In this document: positions 34,029-42,331 of the stretch, in pieces | Position numbering within the stretch: the stretch's first letter is position 1 | Layout: the number at the start of each line of letters is the position of its first letter | NCBI RefSeq assembly: GCF_009905605.1 | Contig: NZ_JAAAKZ010000001.1 | Location: 248,001-312,000 of the forward strand | Origin: Runella sp. CRIBMP | GTDB lineage: Bacteria > Bacteroidota > Bacteroidia > Cytophagales > Spirosomataceae | Direction of reading: 5' to 3' | Length of the DNA stretch: 64,000 bases | The notes under the pieces: model-generated | The model's database searches: none | What the model saw: the letters and a program-made list of their open reading frames with translations, nothing else | What the model was told of the DNA's origin: nothing | Program-made: the position numbers and the translations under genes

Positions 34029-34970
34029 CTATTTTAAGTCGGTTAACCATTCCTGAGCAAACGCTCGGGCTTCCATCACGGGTGTTTTACCAAGACGGTA
34101 CAAAAACTTCCATTCGGCGGGTTTGCGCTGATACAAGGAGTTGATAAAATCCTGTTTCCTGCCAGAAGGTATCAGTTTGGCGTTGAAATCTACGTCATCG
34201 CAAAGGACAATAAAGTTTTTGAGGCGTTGCCGCAACAGCGGCCGAAAATCGCTGTGGGCATCCAAAATAGCGTTCTGTTTTTTGTATTCTATATTGCGCT
34301 CTTGGGCGTTGGCCAAATCCTTTTGTTGTTGACTCTTGTTTTGGTCGCTTCCCTGTTTCAGCAATTTACTGTGGTAAGCGATAAATTGCTTTTTAAATTC
34401 CGTAGGTTTCCCTTCTGTGGCGGCCAAAATCTTTTTGAGTTCCGCTAACTCACGAGCTTTTGCGGCGCGTTCTTCACCCTCAAGGGTCGTCAATTGAGCC
34501 TCTTGCTGAGAAAGTTGTGCTTTAATGCTCATTTGCAACATGGCCGGGTCGAGTTGTGCATACGTTTGCTGAATCAGCGCCATTTGTTGGCTAATAGCCG
34601 AATCCATTCCACCTACTGCCTGTTCGCGTTGTGCTACAACCGCGTCGCTGTAAGTTTCGTCAACGGGGTATTTTTGTTTGAGCCATTGCCGATATTCCTG
34701 TTTGAAGTTATCAGACTCGACATACGAACGAACCCATTTGCCTAAAGCTCTTACGGTCGTAGCCTGCGCGTTTTCGGGAATCCCTTTGGCGATTTTACGC
34801 ATGGCCGATGTGCTGTTAAATAAAAAGTAATTTTCTTCGGCCAAATTTTCCAATACTCCCTGACGTACATTTTGGAGAGTGACTCCCGTATCGGTCAAGG
34901 CATCGAGCGGCTTCATGGCCATTAATGCCGCCAAAAAGAGGATTGTGCAAAGAATAGGTATGTATTTCAT
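34029..34970 (-). CDS. Hypothetical secreted helical protein
   Basis: A 313-residue protein with an N-terminal signal peptide (about 1-19) and then mostly helical, Gln- and Lys-rich sequence with coiled-coil stretches (about 120-215). A conserved-looking tail (KNFIVLCDDVDFNAKL, AEWKFLYRLGKTPVMEARAFAQEWL) may carry a small domain. No family recognised. Member of the minus-strand run beginning with the diheme cytochrome. Confidence 0.65.
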   Translation of the reverse strand: MKYIPILCTILFLAALMAMKPLDALTDTGVTLQNVRQGVLENLAEENYFLFNSTSAMRKIAKGIPENAQATTVRALGKWVRSYVESDNFKQEYRQWLKQKYPVDETYSDAVVAQREQAVGGMDSAISQQMALIQQTYAQLDPAMLQMSIKAQLSQQEAQLTTLEGEERAAKARELAELKKILAATEGKPTEFKKQFIAYHSKLLKQGSDQNKSQQQKDLANAQERNIEYKKQNAILDAHSDFRPLLRQRLKNFIVLCDDVDFNAKLIPSGRKQDFINSLYQRKPAEWKFLYRLGKTPVMEARAFAQEWLTDLK

Positions 34971-34994
34971 GGCTATAAATCGTTGATAATGAAA

Positions 34995-36230
34995 CTAATT
35001 TACCTTTTTTACGCGGAACATCCCCCGAATTTGCGCCGTACCCAGGGGATTGTAAGGGTCTGCATGATACCAACCTGCGGGTGTGACCGTAAAAGTCCCG
35101 AGTACGTAAGGCGATTGATTGCCAGCATCATCTACGTTTAAAGTACCACCGCTGAGGGAAGGCCCAGTACCGTATCGGTTTTGGTATGACCTTAGGCCGA
35201 CAGTATAAACGAAACTGACATTGGTGCCGAGTGTCCAATGAAACTGACCGCGAGGGCTACCCACCCATCCCAACACCACAAATGTGCCCGCCAATTGGCC
35301 TTCTATTATATTGTGAGTACTGTTAATGTTGGCTCCACCACGTAGTGTTATCCAATCTCCGCCGTCAACTTGAAGAGTAATACCTTCTGGCATTACGTAC
35401 ATACGGCTGATGAGTAGCCCTACCGCCTTTCCTTTTGACTTAATACTAACCTCTACGCGGACTGGATTTTGACCCGGGATGTAGTTTGGGGCCTGATAAA
35501 CGGCGGTGCTATTGGTTGTTTTCAAGTCACCTTCACCTTTCAACTCCCATTTGTCAATGTATTGGGCATCAAGTAGATATTCGGGGTTAAGGAGTTCGAG
35601 TTCTTGGTCTTCACTGGTTAGAGGTACAAGAGGAATAATATCTTTTAATACGTGTTTAACGGCCAAAGTCGTTTTTTCGCCGAGGTCAAGAGCTTTATAG
35701 CTAGGCTCAAGCGAAACCGATTCAAAAAAGCTCCAGTCGCTGAAGTGGGTAGTTGTGACGCTCACGGTTTTGGTTTCTTTCTTGAGCGTAAGTCCCTTTG
35801 GTACTTTCCAAATACCTTTATCATCTTGGTAAGCAATCCCCAATGCTTCGGCAAAAGTACCATTGAGGTCTTCATCGGTGTATTTAAAAGAAATAGTGGC
35901 TGGTTTGGCAAACTGCAATCCGTGTGGGGTAAACCGGAAGGCCTGTCCTTGGCCGTTAGGAGCTTTATTGGTAATGGGCTGTAAGGTAATGGTCTGAGTA
36001 GCAGTCAATGCACCCGCGGGGATTTCGACCCGGATACGCTTGTCGGTCGACTCGATAGTACCTCCTGCGGGACCTATGGCGGCCGTTACTGCTGTACCAT
36101 CTGGGGTGCCCTGTGCCGTAACGTGCCCAGTGGGTTCTGGCAAAGTGGTGGGAGCGGGGTCGGGTTCGGTACACGAAACCGAGAGGGTGATGAGCGCAAG
36201 ACCCAGTAGTGTATTTGTAATATTTTTCAT
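34995..36230 (-). CDS. Lipoprotein with ZU5-like domain
   Basis: A 411-residue lipoprotein starting at MKNITNTLLG (an in-frame ATG at 36242 adds four residues); the lipobox cysteine is in SVSC. After a proline/threonine-rich linker comes a ZU5-like domain (PAGGTIESTDKRIRVEIPAGAL, ITLQPITN). The rest is beta-rich, including Ig-like repeats. ZU5 domains in bacteria occur in surface adhesins or enzyme scaffolds. It probably faces the periplasm or surface; role unknown. Confidence 0.75.
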   Translation of the reverse strand: MKNITNTLLGLALITLSVSCTEPDPAPTTLPEPTGHVTAQGTPDGTAVTAAIGPAGGTIESTDKRIRVEIPAGALTATQTITLQPITNKAPNGQGQAFRFTPHGLQFAKPATISFKYTDEDLNGTFAEALGIAYQDDKGIWKVPKGLTLKKETKTVSVTTTHFSDWSFFESVSLEPSYKALDLGEKTTLAVKHVLKDIIPLVPLTSEDQELELLNPEYLLDAQYIDKWELKGEGDLKTTNSTAVYQAPNYIPGQNPVRVEVSIKSKGKAVGLLISRMYVMPEGITLQVDGGDWITLRGGANINSTHNIIEGQLAGTFVVLGWVGSPRGQFHWTLGTNVSFVYTVGLRSYQNRYGTGPSLSGGTLNVDDAGNQSPYVLGTFTVTPAGWYHADPYNPLGTAQIRGMFRVKKVN

Positions 36231-36265
36231 GGCTGTGAGCAATTGATTGTTTTACTGTTAGTTGA

Positions 36266-37273
36266 TTATTTTGATGCAATGGTTTCCTTTTCAGAAGTGG
36301 TAGGGGTAAAGGTTACCACTCTGTTTGGGATAGGTTTAAGCGTTTGTAAGTAGGTATAAATGGCCCCCAAATCCTGCTCGCTCATCCCTGCGTACATTGG
36401 CCAAGGCATAATCGTTTGTCGGTCGCCGGGTTTTACGGGATGTGGTTTATAGCCAGTGGCTGGGTCGAGGGCTTTGAAACGAGCTATAAAGGCAGCTTTG
36501 GTCCAGCGTCCTAGCCCAGTTTCGGCATCAGGCGTAAGGTTGGCCGAACGTACAATACCCCCCGGTAAGGCAAATTCTGCACTTCCCGCAAATTCCATTC
36601 CTGCCACATGTTCTCCTTTTTCTCTTTTGGTGTGGCACTCGGCACAGCCAGCGGCATTGACCATGTAGCGTCCATAGGCTATCTGGTCGGTTGTGTCGGG
36701 GCGAGTTTGAAAATTGGGTTTTTGCGGAATGGTATTGACAATAAAATTCATTGGAAATTCTAATTCTGAATCAGGCACCTCGTTTGAAATGGGCTTGAGA
36801 GAGCGGAGGTAGGCAATGATGGATTTGATATCCTCCTGATCCATACGGCCATAGGAAGGGTGAGGCATCAACGGAAACAGGGCTTTGCCCTCGCGGGTTA
36901 CCCCTGAGGTAATAGCGCGAAACAACTCGCCGTCGGTCCAGTGGCCCACGCCAGCAGGGGTGATATTGCGCGAATAAATAGTGCCCGGCAATCCCATCTC
37001 TGGGCCGAAGCGCTCACCCCCCTTGCCCTCGGTACCCGCCTTGGGTGGGCCTGCAAAAAGGTTCCAGTCGCGGGTGCTGTGGCAATCCATGCACACACTG
37101 ACGTGATTGGCTAGGTAGCGCCCCCGTTCAATCTGGGCGGCCGTAGTATTGATTTTTAATTCGGGAGCGGCACCTACATCGGGCAACCAAAATTTAACAT
37201 AGACCAGTACAAGACTAACGCCCGTGACCACCACGGCCAGACCGATAAAAATGAAACGAAGGATGGTTTTCAT
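36266..37273 (-). CDS. Membrane-anchored diheme c-type cytochrome
   Basis: A 335-residue protein with an N-terminal membrane helix (about 7-29) and two CxxCH heme-attachment motifs, CMDCH at 61-65 and CAECH at 210-214. Each is followed by a Met-containing segment that could supply the sixth ligand. The layout is like the cytochrome subunit of membrane alcohol/aldehyde dehydrogenases. It is the first gene of a minus-strand run that includes an FAD monooxygenase, so its redox partner could be one of these enzymes. Confidence 0.88.
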   Translation of the reverse strand: MKTILRFIFIGLAVVVTGVSLVLVYVKFWLPDVGAAPELKINTTAAQIERGRYLANHVSVCMDCHSTRDWNLFAGPPKAGTEGKGGERFGPEMGLPGTIYSRNITPAGVGHWTDGELFRAITSGVTREGKALFPLMPHPSYGRMDQEDIKSIIAYLRSLKPISNEVPDSELEFPMNFIVNTIPQKPNFQTRPDTTDQIAYGRYMVNAAGCAECHTKREKGEHVAGMEFAGSAEFALPGGIVRSANLTPDAETGLGRWTKAAFIARFKALDPATGYKPHPVKPGDRQTIMPWPMYAGMSEQDLGAIYTYLQTLKPIPNRVVTFTPTTSEKETIASK

Positions 37274-37606
37274 GACTTGAAATTGTTGGAAAAAATGGCT
37301 GAATTATAGCACTGCAGCGGCAAACGGCGGCGTTTCCAACGGAGGGTTTTTGCGGTATGTTTTATGGCTGCATTGCGTCAAGAGGCCTTTGTTTGGCTGA
37401 TTGACGATACAAAATTGGGCAATGGGAAGGGGGATTTTCAATAGCGTCCCTGATGAAACGTCATTTGAAGGAGCTGTAACGGAACAACCGCCCGTTCAGT
37501 CGTTGTACAACGGCAGGCCTATTTTGGGTAGGCTTTATCGGAAGCAGTATAGAATAGTTGGCGTGTTGGTATTACCGATGTTTTGAATTTGCTCAGAAAG
37601 TCTCAA
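37274..37606. other. Gene-poor region upstream of the cytochrome operon
   Basis: About 330 bases between the cytochrome gene start (37273) and the ECF42 gene stop (37607). It holds a 61-codon plus-strand frame (37401-37586) without recognisable features. No repeat, hairpin or RNA gene is obvious. The operon promoter must lie in its left part. Confidence 0.4.
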
Positions 37607-38854
37607 TTAAAGCATCTCTATTTTCTTCCATATCAACTGCCATTCAGCCTTTGACTTTGTCAACAGAATGGCGGTTTCATAGTGCGTTTTTGCATTATTA
37701 GGGTCTTTCAATTGCGCAAAAAAGTCACCCAGTGCGGTGTGATAATAAGCATTGTTTTCAAGCCCTTTTATGTTCAGTAAGGCTTCCGTGCCGCGTTGTG
37801 GCCCTTCTGCAAACCCCGTGGCAATGGCTTTGTTGAATTGTACCATTACGCTCGGATTGATTTGTTCCAACAGCCGATAAAGATACATAATGGCCTGCCA
37901 GTTAGTACTTTCAAAACGCTCAGCCCGGGCGTGATAGGAGGCAATAGCGGCTTCGAGGTGGTAGCTGCTGATGTCGGGTCCTTGAGAGGCTCTATTTAAG
38001 AAGGCAATTCCTGCGTCTATCCGCCCCCGATTCCATTTTTGGCGGTCTTGATGGGCTAACAAAATAATATTTCCTTCTTCATCCTGTCGGGCATCAAACC
38101 TTGACGCTTGAAAATACATCAACGATAGCAGCGCGGCGGTTTTGGGGAGGTCGGTATACCGATGCTGACTCAATAGTGTGCCTAGTCGGAGGGCTTCTTC
38201 GCACAGGTCTTGCCTGATAAGCCGGTCGGGGTGCTGCGAATTGTAACCTTCGTTGAAAAGCAGATAAACAGCCTTTAAAACCGTATCTAGTCGCGTTGGA
38301 AGTTCATTGCCGTAGGGCACTTCCAACTCAATGGGCGTGCTGCGGATTTTGTCTTTGGCCCGGTAGAGGCGTTTGGTAATGTTTTCGTCGTTGGATAAAA
38401 AAGCGTTGGCGATTTCGGTAATGCTTAGCCCGCAGAGTGTTCGTAGAATAAGCGTTATTTGGGCTTCGGGAGGTAAACTTGGGTGGCAGCACGCAAACAT
38501 CATCCGGAGCTGGCTATCTTCCATTTCATGTTCCAGAAACAATTGGTCTATGTGCTGCTGCATTTGCTGTTCTGATTGGAATTCGTAGGCAATTTCGGGG
38601 CTTATTTCGGCCATTTTTTTCTCCCTGCGGAGCCGGTCGAGCACTCGGTTTTTGGCCGAAGTATAGAGCCATCCCGTTGGGTTTTCGGGGATGCCGTTCA
38701 GTTTCCACTGTTCCAGAGCGGCCAATAAAGTATCTTGAACCACATCGCGGGCGGTATCGTAGTTGGAAAAACCAAATACCCGCGTGAGTACAGCGAGCAT
38801 CTTTCCCGACTCATGTCGAAAAAGATGCTCCGCCATCCGATTGACTTCCGTCAT
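37607..38854 (-). CDS. ECF sigma factor with C-terminal TPR extension (ECF42 group)
   Basis: A 415-residue protein. Region 2 (about 15-85: DVVQDTLLAALEQW, GWLYTSAKNRVLDRLRR) and region 4 (about 115-170: LRTLCGLSITEIANAFLSND, GLSITE helix) are followed by about 220 residues of TPR-like helices. This is the architecture of the ECF42 group, known to be controlled by their own C-terminal extension rather than an anti-sigma factor, and encoded beside DGPF proteins. The YCII gene lies 8 bases upstream, as expected. Confidence 0.88.
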   Translation of the reverse strand: MTEVNRMAEHLFRHESGKMLAVLTRVFGFSNYDTARDVVQDTLLAALEQWKLNGIPENPTGWLYTSAKNRVLDRLRREKKMAEISPEIAYEFQSEQQMQQHIDQLFLEHEMEDSQLRMMFACCHPSLPPEAQITLILRTLCGLSITEIANAFLSNDENITKRLYRAKDKIRSTPIELEVPYGNELPTRLDTVLKAVYLLFNEGYNSQHPDRLIRQDLCEEALRLGTLLSQHRYTDLPKTAALLSLMYFQASRFDARQDEEGNIILLAHQDRQKWNRGRIDAGIAFLNRASQGPDISSYHLEAAIASYHARAERFESTNWQAIMYLYRLLEQINPSVMVQFNKAIATGFAEGPQRGTEALLNIKGLENNAYYHTALGDFFAQLKDPNNAKTHYETAILLTKSKAEWQLIWKKIEML

Positions 38855-38862
38855 CCTGAAGA

Positions 38863-39216
38863 TTAATTAAAAACTTGAATTTGACGCACTTCCACCCGAC
38901 CCTCCGAGTCATAAATAGGGCAGCCTTTTGATAGTTCTACGGCTTCTTCCAGGCTGTCGGCCGTGAGAATCATAAAGCCACCGATGATTTCTTTGCCTTC
39001 CGTAAAAGGACCATCAGTAACAATCTTGGCGGAGCCAGAGACTGTTTTTCCCGTATTGTGCAGTGCTTCGGCGGTCACCATTTTGCCTTGGGCGGCAATT
39101 CCTCCAATCCAATTATTCCATTTTTCGATTTCCACCTGAATCGCTTCGGGCGACAGTTGGGCAAAAGACTCTTCAGAAGGAATGGCATTCCAGAAGGCGA
39201 GCATGTACTTGTTCAT
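38863..39216 (-). CDS. YCII/DGPF domain protein
   Basis: A 117-residue protein of the YCII-related family with the DGPF signature in VTDGPFTEGKEIIGGF and an ADSLEEAVELSKGCP helix. DGPF proteins are the usual genomic partners of ECF42 sigma factors; they are small ferredoxin-like domains whose role is unclear. It is 8 bases upstream of the sigma gene and probably co-transcribed. Confidence 0.88.
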   Translation of the reverse strand: MNKYMLAFWNAIPSEESFAQLSPEAIQVEIEKWNNWIGGIAAQGKMVTAEALHNTGKTVSGSAKIVTDGPFTEGKEIIGGFMILTADSLEEAVELSKGCPIYDSEGRVEVRQIQVFN

Positions 39217-39421
39217 GGTAAGTTGTGTTTTTTGTGAACGAATTTATTGAATTTGTACGAATGACGAACGACTCAATCAAAACTGGACAGCCAAGAAGAT
39301 TTTTTTTTCTAATTTTAAAAATAAATTATTCGAACCTCGTGTTCCCCAATCGATTTTGAATCTGCGAGCCAATACTTTTACTTTTTGAATTTTTCTGTTT
39401 ATCATTTTTCTGTTTTTTCCC
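39217..39421. other. Divergent regulatory region, ECF42-YCII / YafY
   Basis: Between two divergent start codons, this AT-rich region must carry at least two promoters, including the ECF42-dependent or autoregulated one. No inverted repeat is obvious by eye. Confidence 0.4.
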
Positions 39422-40117
39422 ATGAACCGCATCGACCGTTTATTGGCTATTGCCATTACCCTGCAATCTCGAAAATATACCTCAGCCGAGGTATTGTCTG
39501 AGCGCTTTGGTATGAGTGTTCGTACCGTTTATCGTGATTTAAAGGCACTGGAAGAAATTGGGATTCCGATTGGGTTTGAGTCAAACAAGGGATATTATAT
39601 TATGCAGGGCTATTTTTTGCCCCCCGTCATGTTCAGCACCGAAGAAGCCAATGCGCTGGTGTTGGTGGAGTCGATTGTGGAGCGCTTTACTGACAAATCT
39701 ATCCGACGGCATTATCATTCGGCGCTCAATAAAGTGAAGGCCGTGCTTAAACATCAGCAGAAAGAACACGTTGAACATCTGGAAGATAAGGTGGTGACGA
39801 GTGTGTCTTGCCCCAATCATAATTTTGAATACTTGGCCGAAATTCAAACGTCAATTACGACCCAGACCATTTTGCAACTACATTATCAAAATGCGGGTCA
39901 AGAGGTAAGCTTGCGTGAAATTGAGCCGATTGGGATGGTTTTTTATTCTATGGCGTGGCACGTAATTGGGTGGTGTTGGCTACGAAATGACTACCGTGAC
40001 TTTAAGGTGGCTCGCATCCTGAAATTACAGAATACGTATAAACCTTTTCGAAAAGCCAACCACCAGCACCTCAACGATTATATAAAACAACAAGAAATGC
40101 GAATGGTACTGACATAG
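39422..40117 (+). CDS. YafY family WYL-domain transcriptional regulator
   Basis: A 231-residue regulator: N-terminal HTH_11 winged helix (LSERFGMSVRTVYRDLKALEEIGIPI) and a C-terminal WYL domain (about 135-210) that usually binds ligands or nucleic acid. YafY-type regulators are often encoded beside small stress or detoxification enzymes. It precedes SRPBCC, YdeI and other small genes, which may be targets. Confidence 0.88.
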   Translation: MNRIDRLLAIAITLQSRKYTSAEVLSERFGMSVRTVYRDLKALEEIGIPIGFESNKGYYIMQGYFLPPVMFSTEEANALVLVESIVERFTDKSIRRHYHSALNKVKAVLKHQQKEHVEHLEDKVVTSVSCPNHNFEYLAEIQTSITTQTILQLHYQNAGQEVSLREIEPIGMVFYSMAWHVIGWCWLRNDYRDFKVARILKLQNTYKPFRKANHQHLNDYIKQQEMRMVLT

Positions 40118-40171
40118 GGTTGTCAGTGAAGGGTGTTTTCTTTGCTACGAAAACCAAAAAACAGCACTTTT

Positions 40172-40606
40172 ATGAATACAAAATTAGCCCTGAAAACACC
40201 AATTCTCATTCATTCCCCAGCTTCTGCCGTTTGGGATGCCCTTACAAATCCTGCCGTTGTAAAAGAATATTTTTTCGGGACCACCCTAATTACCGATTGG
40301 AAAGTGGGTGGGCCAGTCCGCTTTACGGGCGAGTGGGATGGTGTAACTTACGAAGACAAAGGAACGGTATTGGCCTTTGAACCTGAGCGTTATCTGTCGT
40401 ACAACTATTGGAGTTCATTCAGCGGTACGGAGGATATTCCTGAAAATTATGCCAACATTGAATACATTTTGGAGGCCGCCGAGGGTGGAACACAGTTGAC
40501 CATCACGCAGGACAATCTGAAAGACGAAGAAGCCCTTGCCCACTCTGAAAGTAACTGGCAGGCTATTTTGGCAGAAATGCAAAAGTTGGTGGAAAATAAA
40601 GCGTGA
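40172..40606 (+). CDS. SRPBCC domain protein (AHSA1/START-like)
   Basis: A 144-residue protein with the SRPBCC fold: start MNTKLALKTPILIHSPASAVWDALTNPA and GGPVRFTGEWDG, ending with a long C-terminal helix. The family comprises hydrophobic-ligand-binding proteins and Hsp90 activator homologues. The ATG at 40172 is preferred over one at 40133, whose extra 13 residues do not match the family. It lies 54 bases after the YafY regulator. Confidence 0.88.
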   Translation: MNTKLALKTPILIHSPASAVWDALTNPAVVKEYFFGTTLITDWKVGGPVRFTGEWDGVTYEDKGTVLAFEPERYLSYNYWSSFSGTEDIPENYANIEYILEAAEGGTQLTITQDNLKDEEALAHSESNWQAILAEMQKLVENKA

Positions 40607-40663
40607 GCGCTTCGTTAATAAGCTGAATAAGGGGTAAATTGGCCGCCGACAACCGATGAACGA

Positions 40664-41173
40664 ATGGTTTCTTTCAAGGCATTGCTGCTAAAATTTGATA
40701 AAAAAGGAGAAAAAACGGGCTGGACCTATTTTGAAATTCCAGCCCATATTGCCAACGAACTCAACCCTGGCGTTAGAACGTCGTACCGGGTAAAGGGCAT
40801 GTTAGATGGGTATTCTATCAAACTGGTGGCTCTTTTGCCCATGGGCGAGGGCGGTTTTATTATTCCTGTCAATGTCGATATGCGGCGCGGCATCCGAAAA
40901 AAAGAAGGCGCAACCATTGAGGTCGAGCTTGAAATAGATACCGACCCCTTGCCACAGTCCGACGATTTGCTGGCGTGTTTGGAAGATGAACCTAAAGCAT
41001 TGGCGTATTTCAATAGTTTGCCTACCAGTCACCAAAATTATTACAGCAAATGGATTGAATCGGCCAAGACGATAGAAACCAAAACCAAGCGCATTTCGAT
41101 GATGATCAAGGGCATGATGATGGGGTTGAATTATGGCGAAACCTTGCGGTATTTTCGCGACCTAGAGAAGTAA
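40664..41173 (+). CDS. YdeI/OmpD-associated family protein (DUF1905)
   Basis: A 169-residue protein. Residues about 5-90 form a DUF1905 barrel (GWTYFEIPAHIANEL, VNVDMRRGIRKKEG) and about 105-160 a bacteriocin-protection (OmdA/YdeI) helical domain (YFNSLPTSHQNYYSKWIESAKT). Function is uncertain; it is often found in stress or peptide-resistance settings. Same direction as the SRPBCC gene. Confidence 0.85.
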   Translation: MVSFKALLLKFDKKGEKTGWTYFEIPAHIANELNPGVRTSYRVKGMLDGYSIKLVALLPMGEGGFIIPVNVDMRRGIRKKEGATIEVELEIDTDPLPQSDDLLACLEDEPKALAYFNSLPTSHQNYYSKWIESAKTIETKTKRISMMIKGMMMGLNYGETLRYFRDLEK

Positions 41174-41240
41174 ACGTCGACCTATGAAGTAATTTCGTTG
41201 CTCCCCATTCCTTTTGACAGCTTATTGTTTTTTTTATGCT

Positions 41241-41567
41241 ATGGTTGATTTAGAACAAGCCCATGAAATTTTATCTTCAATGCCCAACGTGGTGGAGGTA
41301 CCTCATTTTGATAAACCTGCTTACAAAATCAACGGCAAAATTTTTGCGACGTTCAACATCGAAAACAAGTGGGTAACCTTGAAACTAACGCCTGAACAAC
41401 AGGTAATTTACTGCGAAGACACGTCATTTTATCCCGTCCCCAACAAATGGGGAGTGTATGGTTGGACGCACGTTGACCTCAACCGAGTCAGGAAGAGTGC
41501 TTTTATCGAAGCCATCGAAACTGCGTACAACAATATCATTGCAGAAAAACCAAAGCGAAAAAGGTAA
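41241..41567 (+). CDS. MmcQ/YjbR family protein
   Basis: A 108-residue protein starting at MVDLEQAHEIL, preferred over a TTG at 41214 that adds nine hydrophobic residues. It matches the MmcQ/YjbR CyaY-like fold: VVEVPHFDKPAYKINGKIFAT, WVTLKLTPEQQ and WGWTHVDL-like end (GVYGWTHVDLNRV). The family is often annotated as DNA-binding. Third of the small genes after the YafY regulator. Confidence 0.88.
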   Translation: MVDLEQAHEILSSMPNVVEVPHFDKPAYKINGKIFATFNIENKWVTLKLTPEQQVIYCEDTSFYPVPNKWGVYGWTHVDLNRVRKSAFIEAIETAYNNIIAEKPKRKR

Positions 41568-41587
41568 GTAGAAACAATCCGATAACT

Positions 41588-42130
41588 ATGAGAAAAATTG
41601 TTTTAGGCCTAGCTGTAAGTTTAGACGGCTACATAGAAGGCCCTAATGGAGAATACGACTGGTGCTTTACCGATCAGGATTATGGATTAAATGAGTTTTT
41701 TAAGCGGATAGATAGCATTTTTGTGGGTCGAAAAACCTACGAAATGGCCTTGGCAGGGGATGGGCAGGAGAGCTGGCTTCCCAAAATGAGGGAATATATT
41801 TTTTCCACCACCCTCACCGAGGCCGATATAAGCCCCCAAAAAACACTCATCAGCGGAGATATTGAAGCGAGAGTTAAAGCAATCAAAAACCAAAAAGGCA
41901 AAGACATTTGGCTTTTTGGGGGCGCTGAACTTACCAATGCCCTCATGGATCTTGGTCTGGTAGATGAGATTTGGCTGTCGATTCACCCCATTATTTTGGG
42001 GGCAGGAAAGCCACTTTTTAGTAGTTTAAAAGAACGAAGATGGCTGACATTGACCGATTCAAAAGTGTATGAAACAGGATTAGTATCCTTGAAATACGAC
42101 TGCAAGTGGGATACGACAGAGACCGCATAA
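41588..42130 (+). CDS. Dihydrofolate reductase family protein (RibD C-terminal-like)
   Basis: A 180-residue protein with the DHFR/RibD-C fold: start MRKIVLGLAVSLDGYIEGPNGEYDW, the FVGRKTYEMA helix, and KDIWLFGGAELTNALMDLGLVDEI. NADPH-binding loops are recognisable. It is not a housekeeping FolA, which would have different active-site residues; it belongs to a common reductase group with unknown substrate. Ends the small-gene cluster, 60 bases before a terminator. Confidence 0.88.
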   Translation: MRKIVLGLAVSLDGYIEGPNGEYDWCFTDQDYGLNEFFKRIDSIFVGRKTYEMALAGDGQESWLPKMREYIFSTTLTEADISPQKTLISGDIEARVKAIKNQKGKDIWLFGGAELTNALMDLGLVDEIWLSIHPIILGAGKPLFSSLKERRWLTLTDSKVYETGLVSLKYDCKWDTTETA

Positions 42131-42190
42131 GGGAGAATGGGATGTTTGCAAAAAACCTTATTATGCTTTAATTAAAGTCAGAAGAGTATA

Positions 42191-42240
42191 AAAAATGAGA
42201 GAGTTTAAGTAGATTTGATTACTTAAATTCTCTCATTTTT
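42191..42240 (+). terminator. Rho-independent terminator, 21-bp stem
   Basis: 42191-42211 pairs with 42220-42240 over 21 positions with one G-U wobble, an 8-base loop, and a T-run at the end of the right arm. It separates the YafY cluster from the next gene. Confidence 0.85.
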
Positions 42241-42331
42241 TGTGGTTAATTATGAGCTAAAATCTAAGTTTTTTGCTTTTGGCAAAGTTTATGCTATTGT
42301 TCGTGATATACGCTGTTTAATATCGCCCTTT

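Noticed and set aside
37401-37586. A 61-codon plus-strand frame in the gap between the cytochrome and ECF42 genes
   Set aside because: No recognisable motif; likely chance in a gene-poor region. No clear pseudogene match either.
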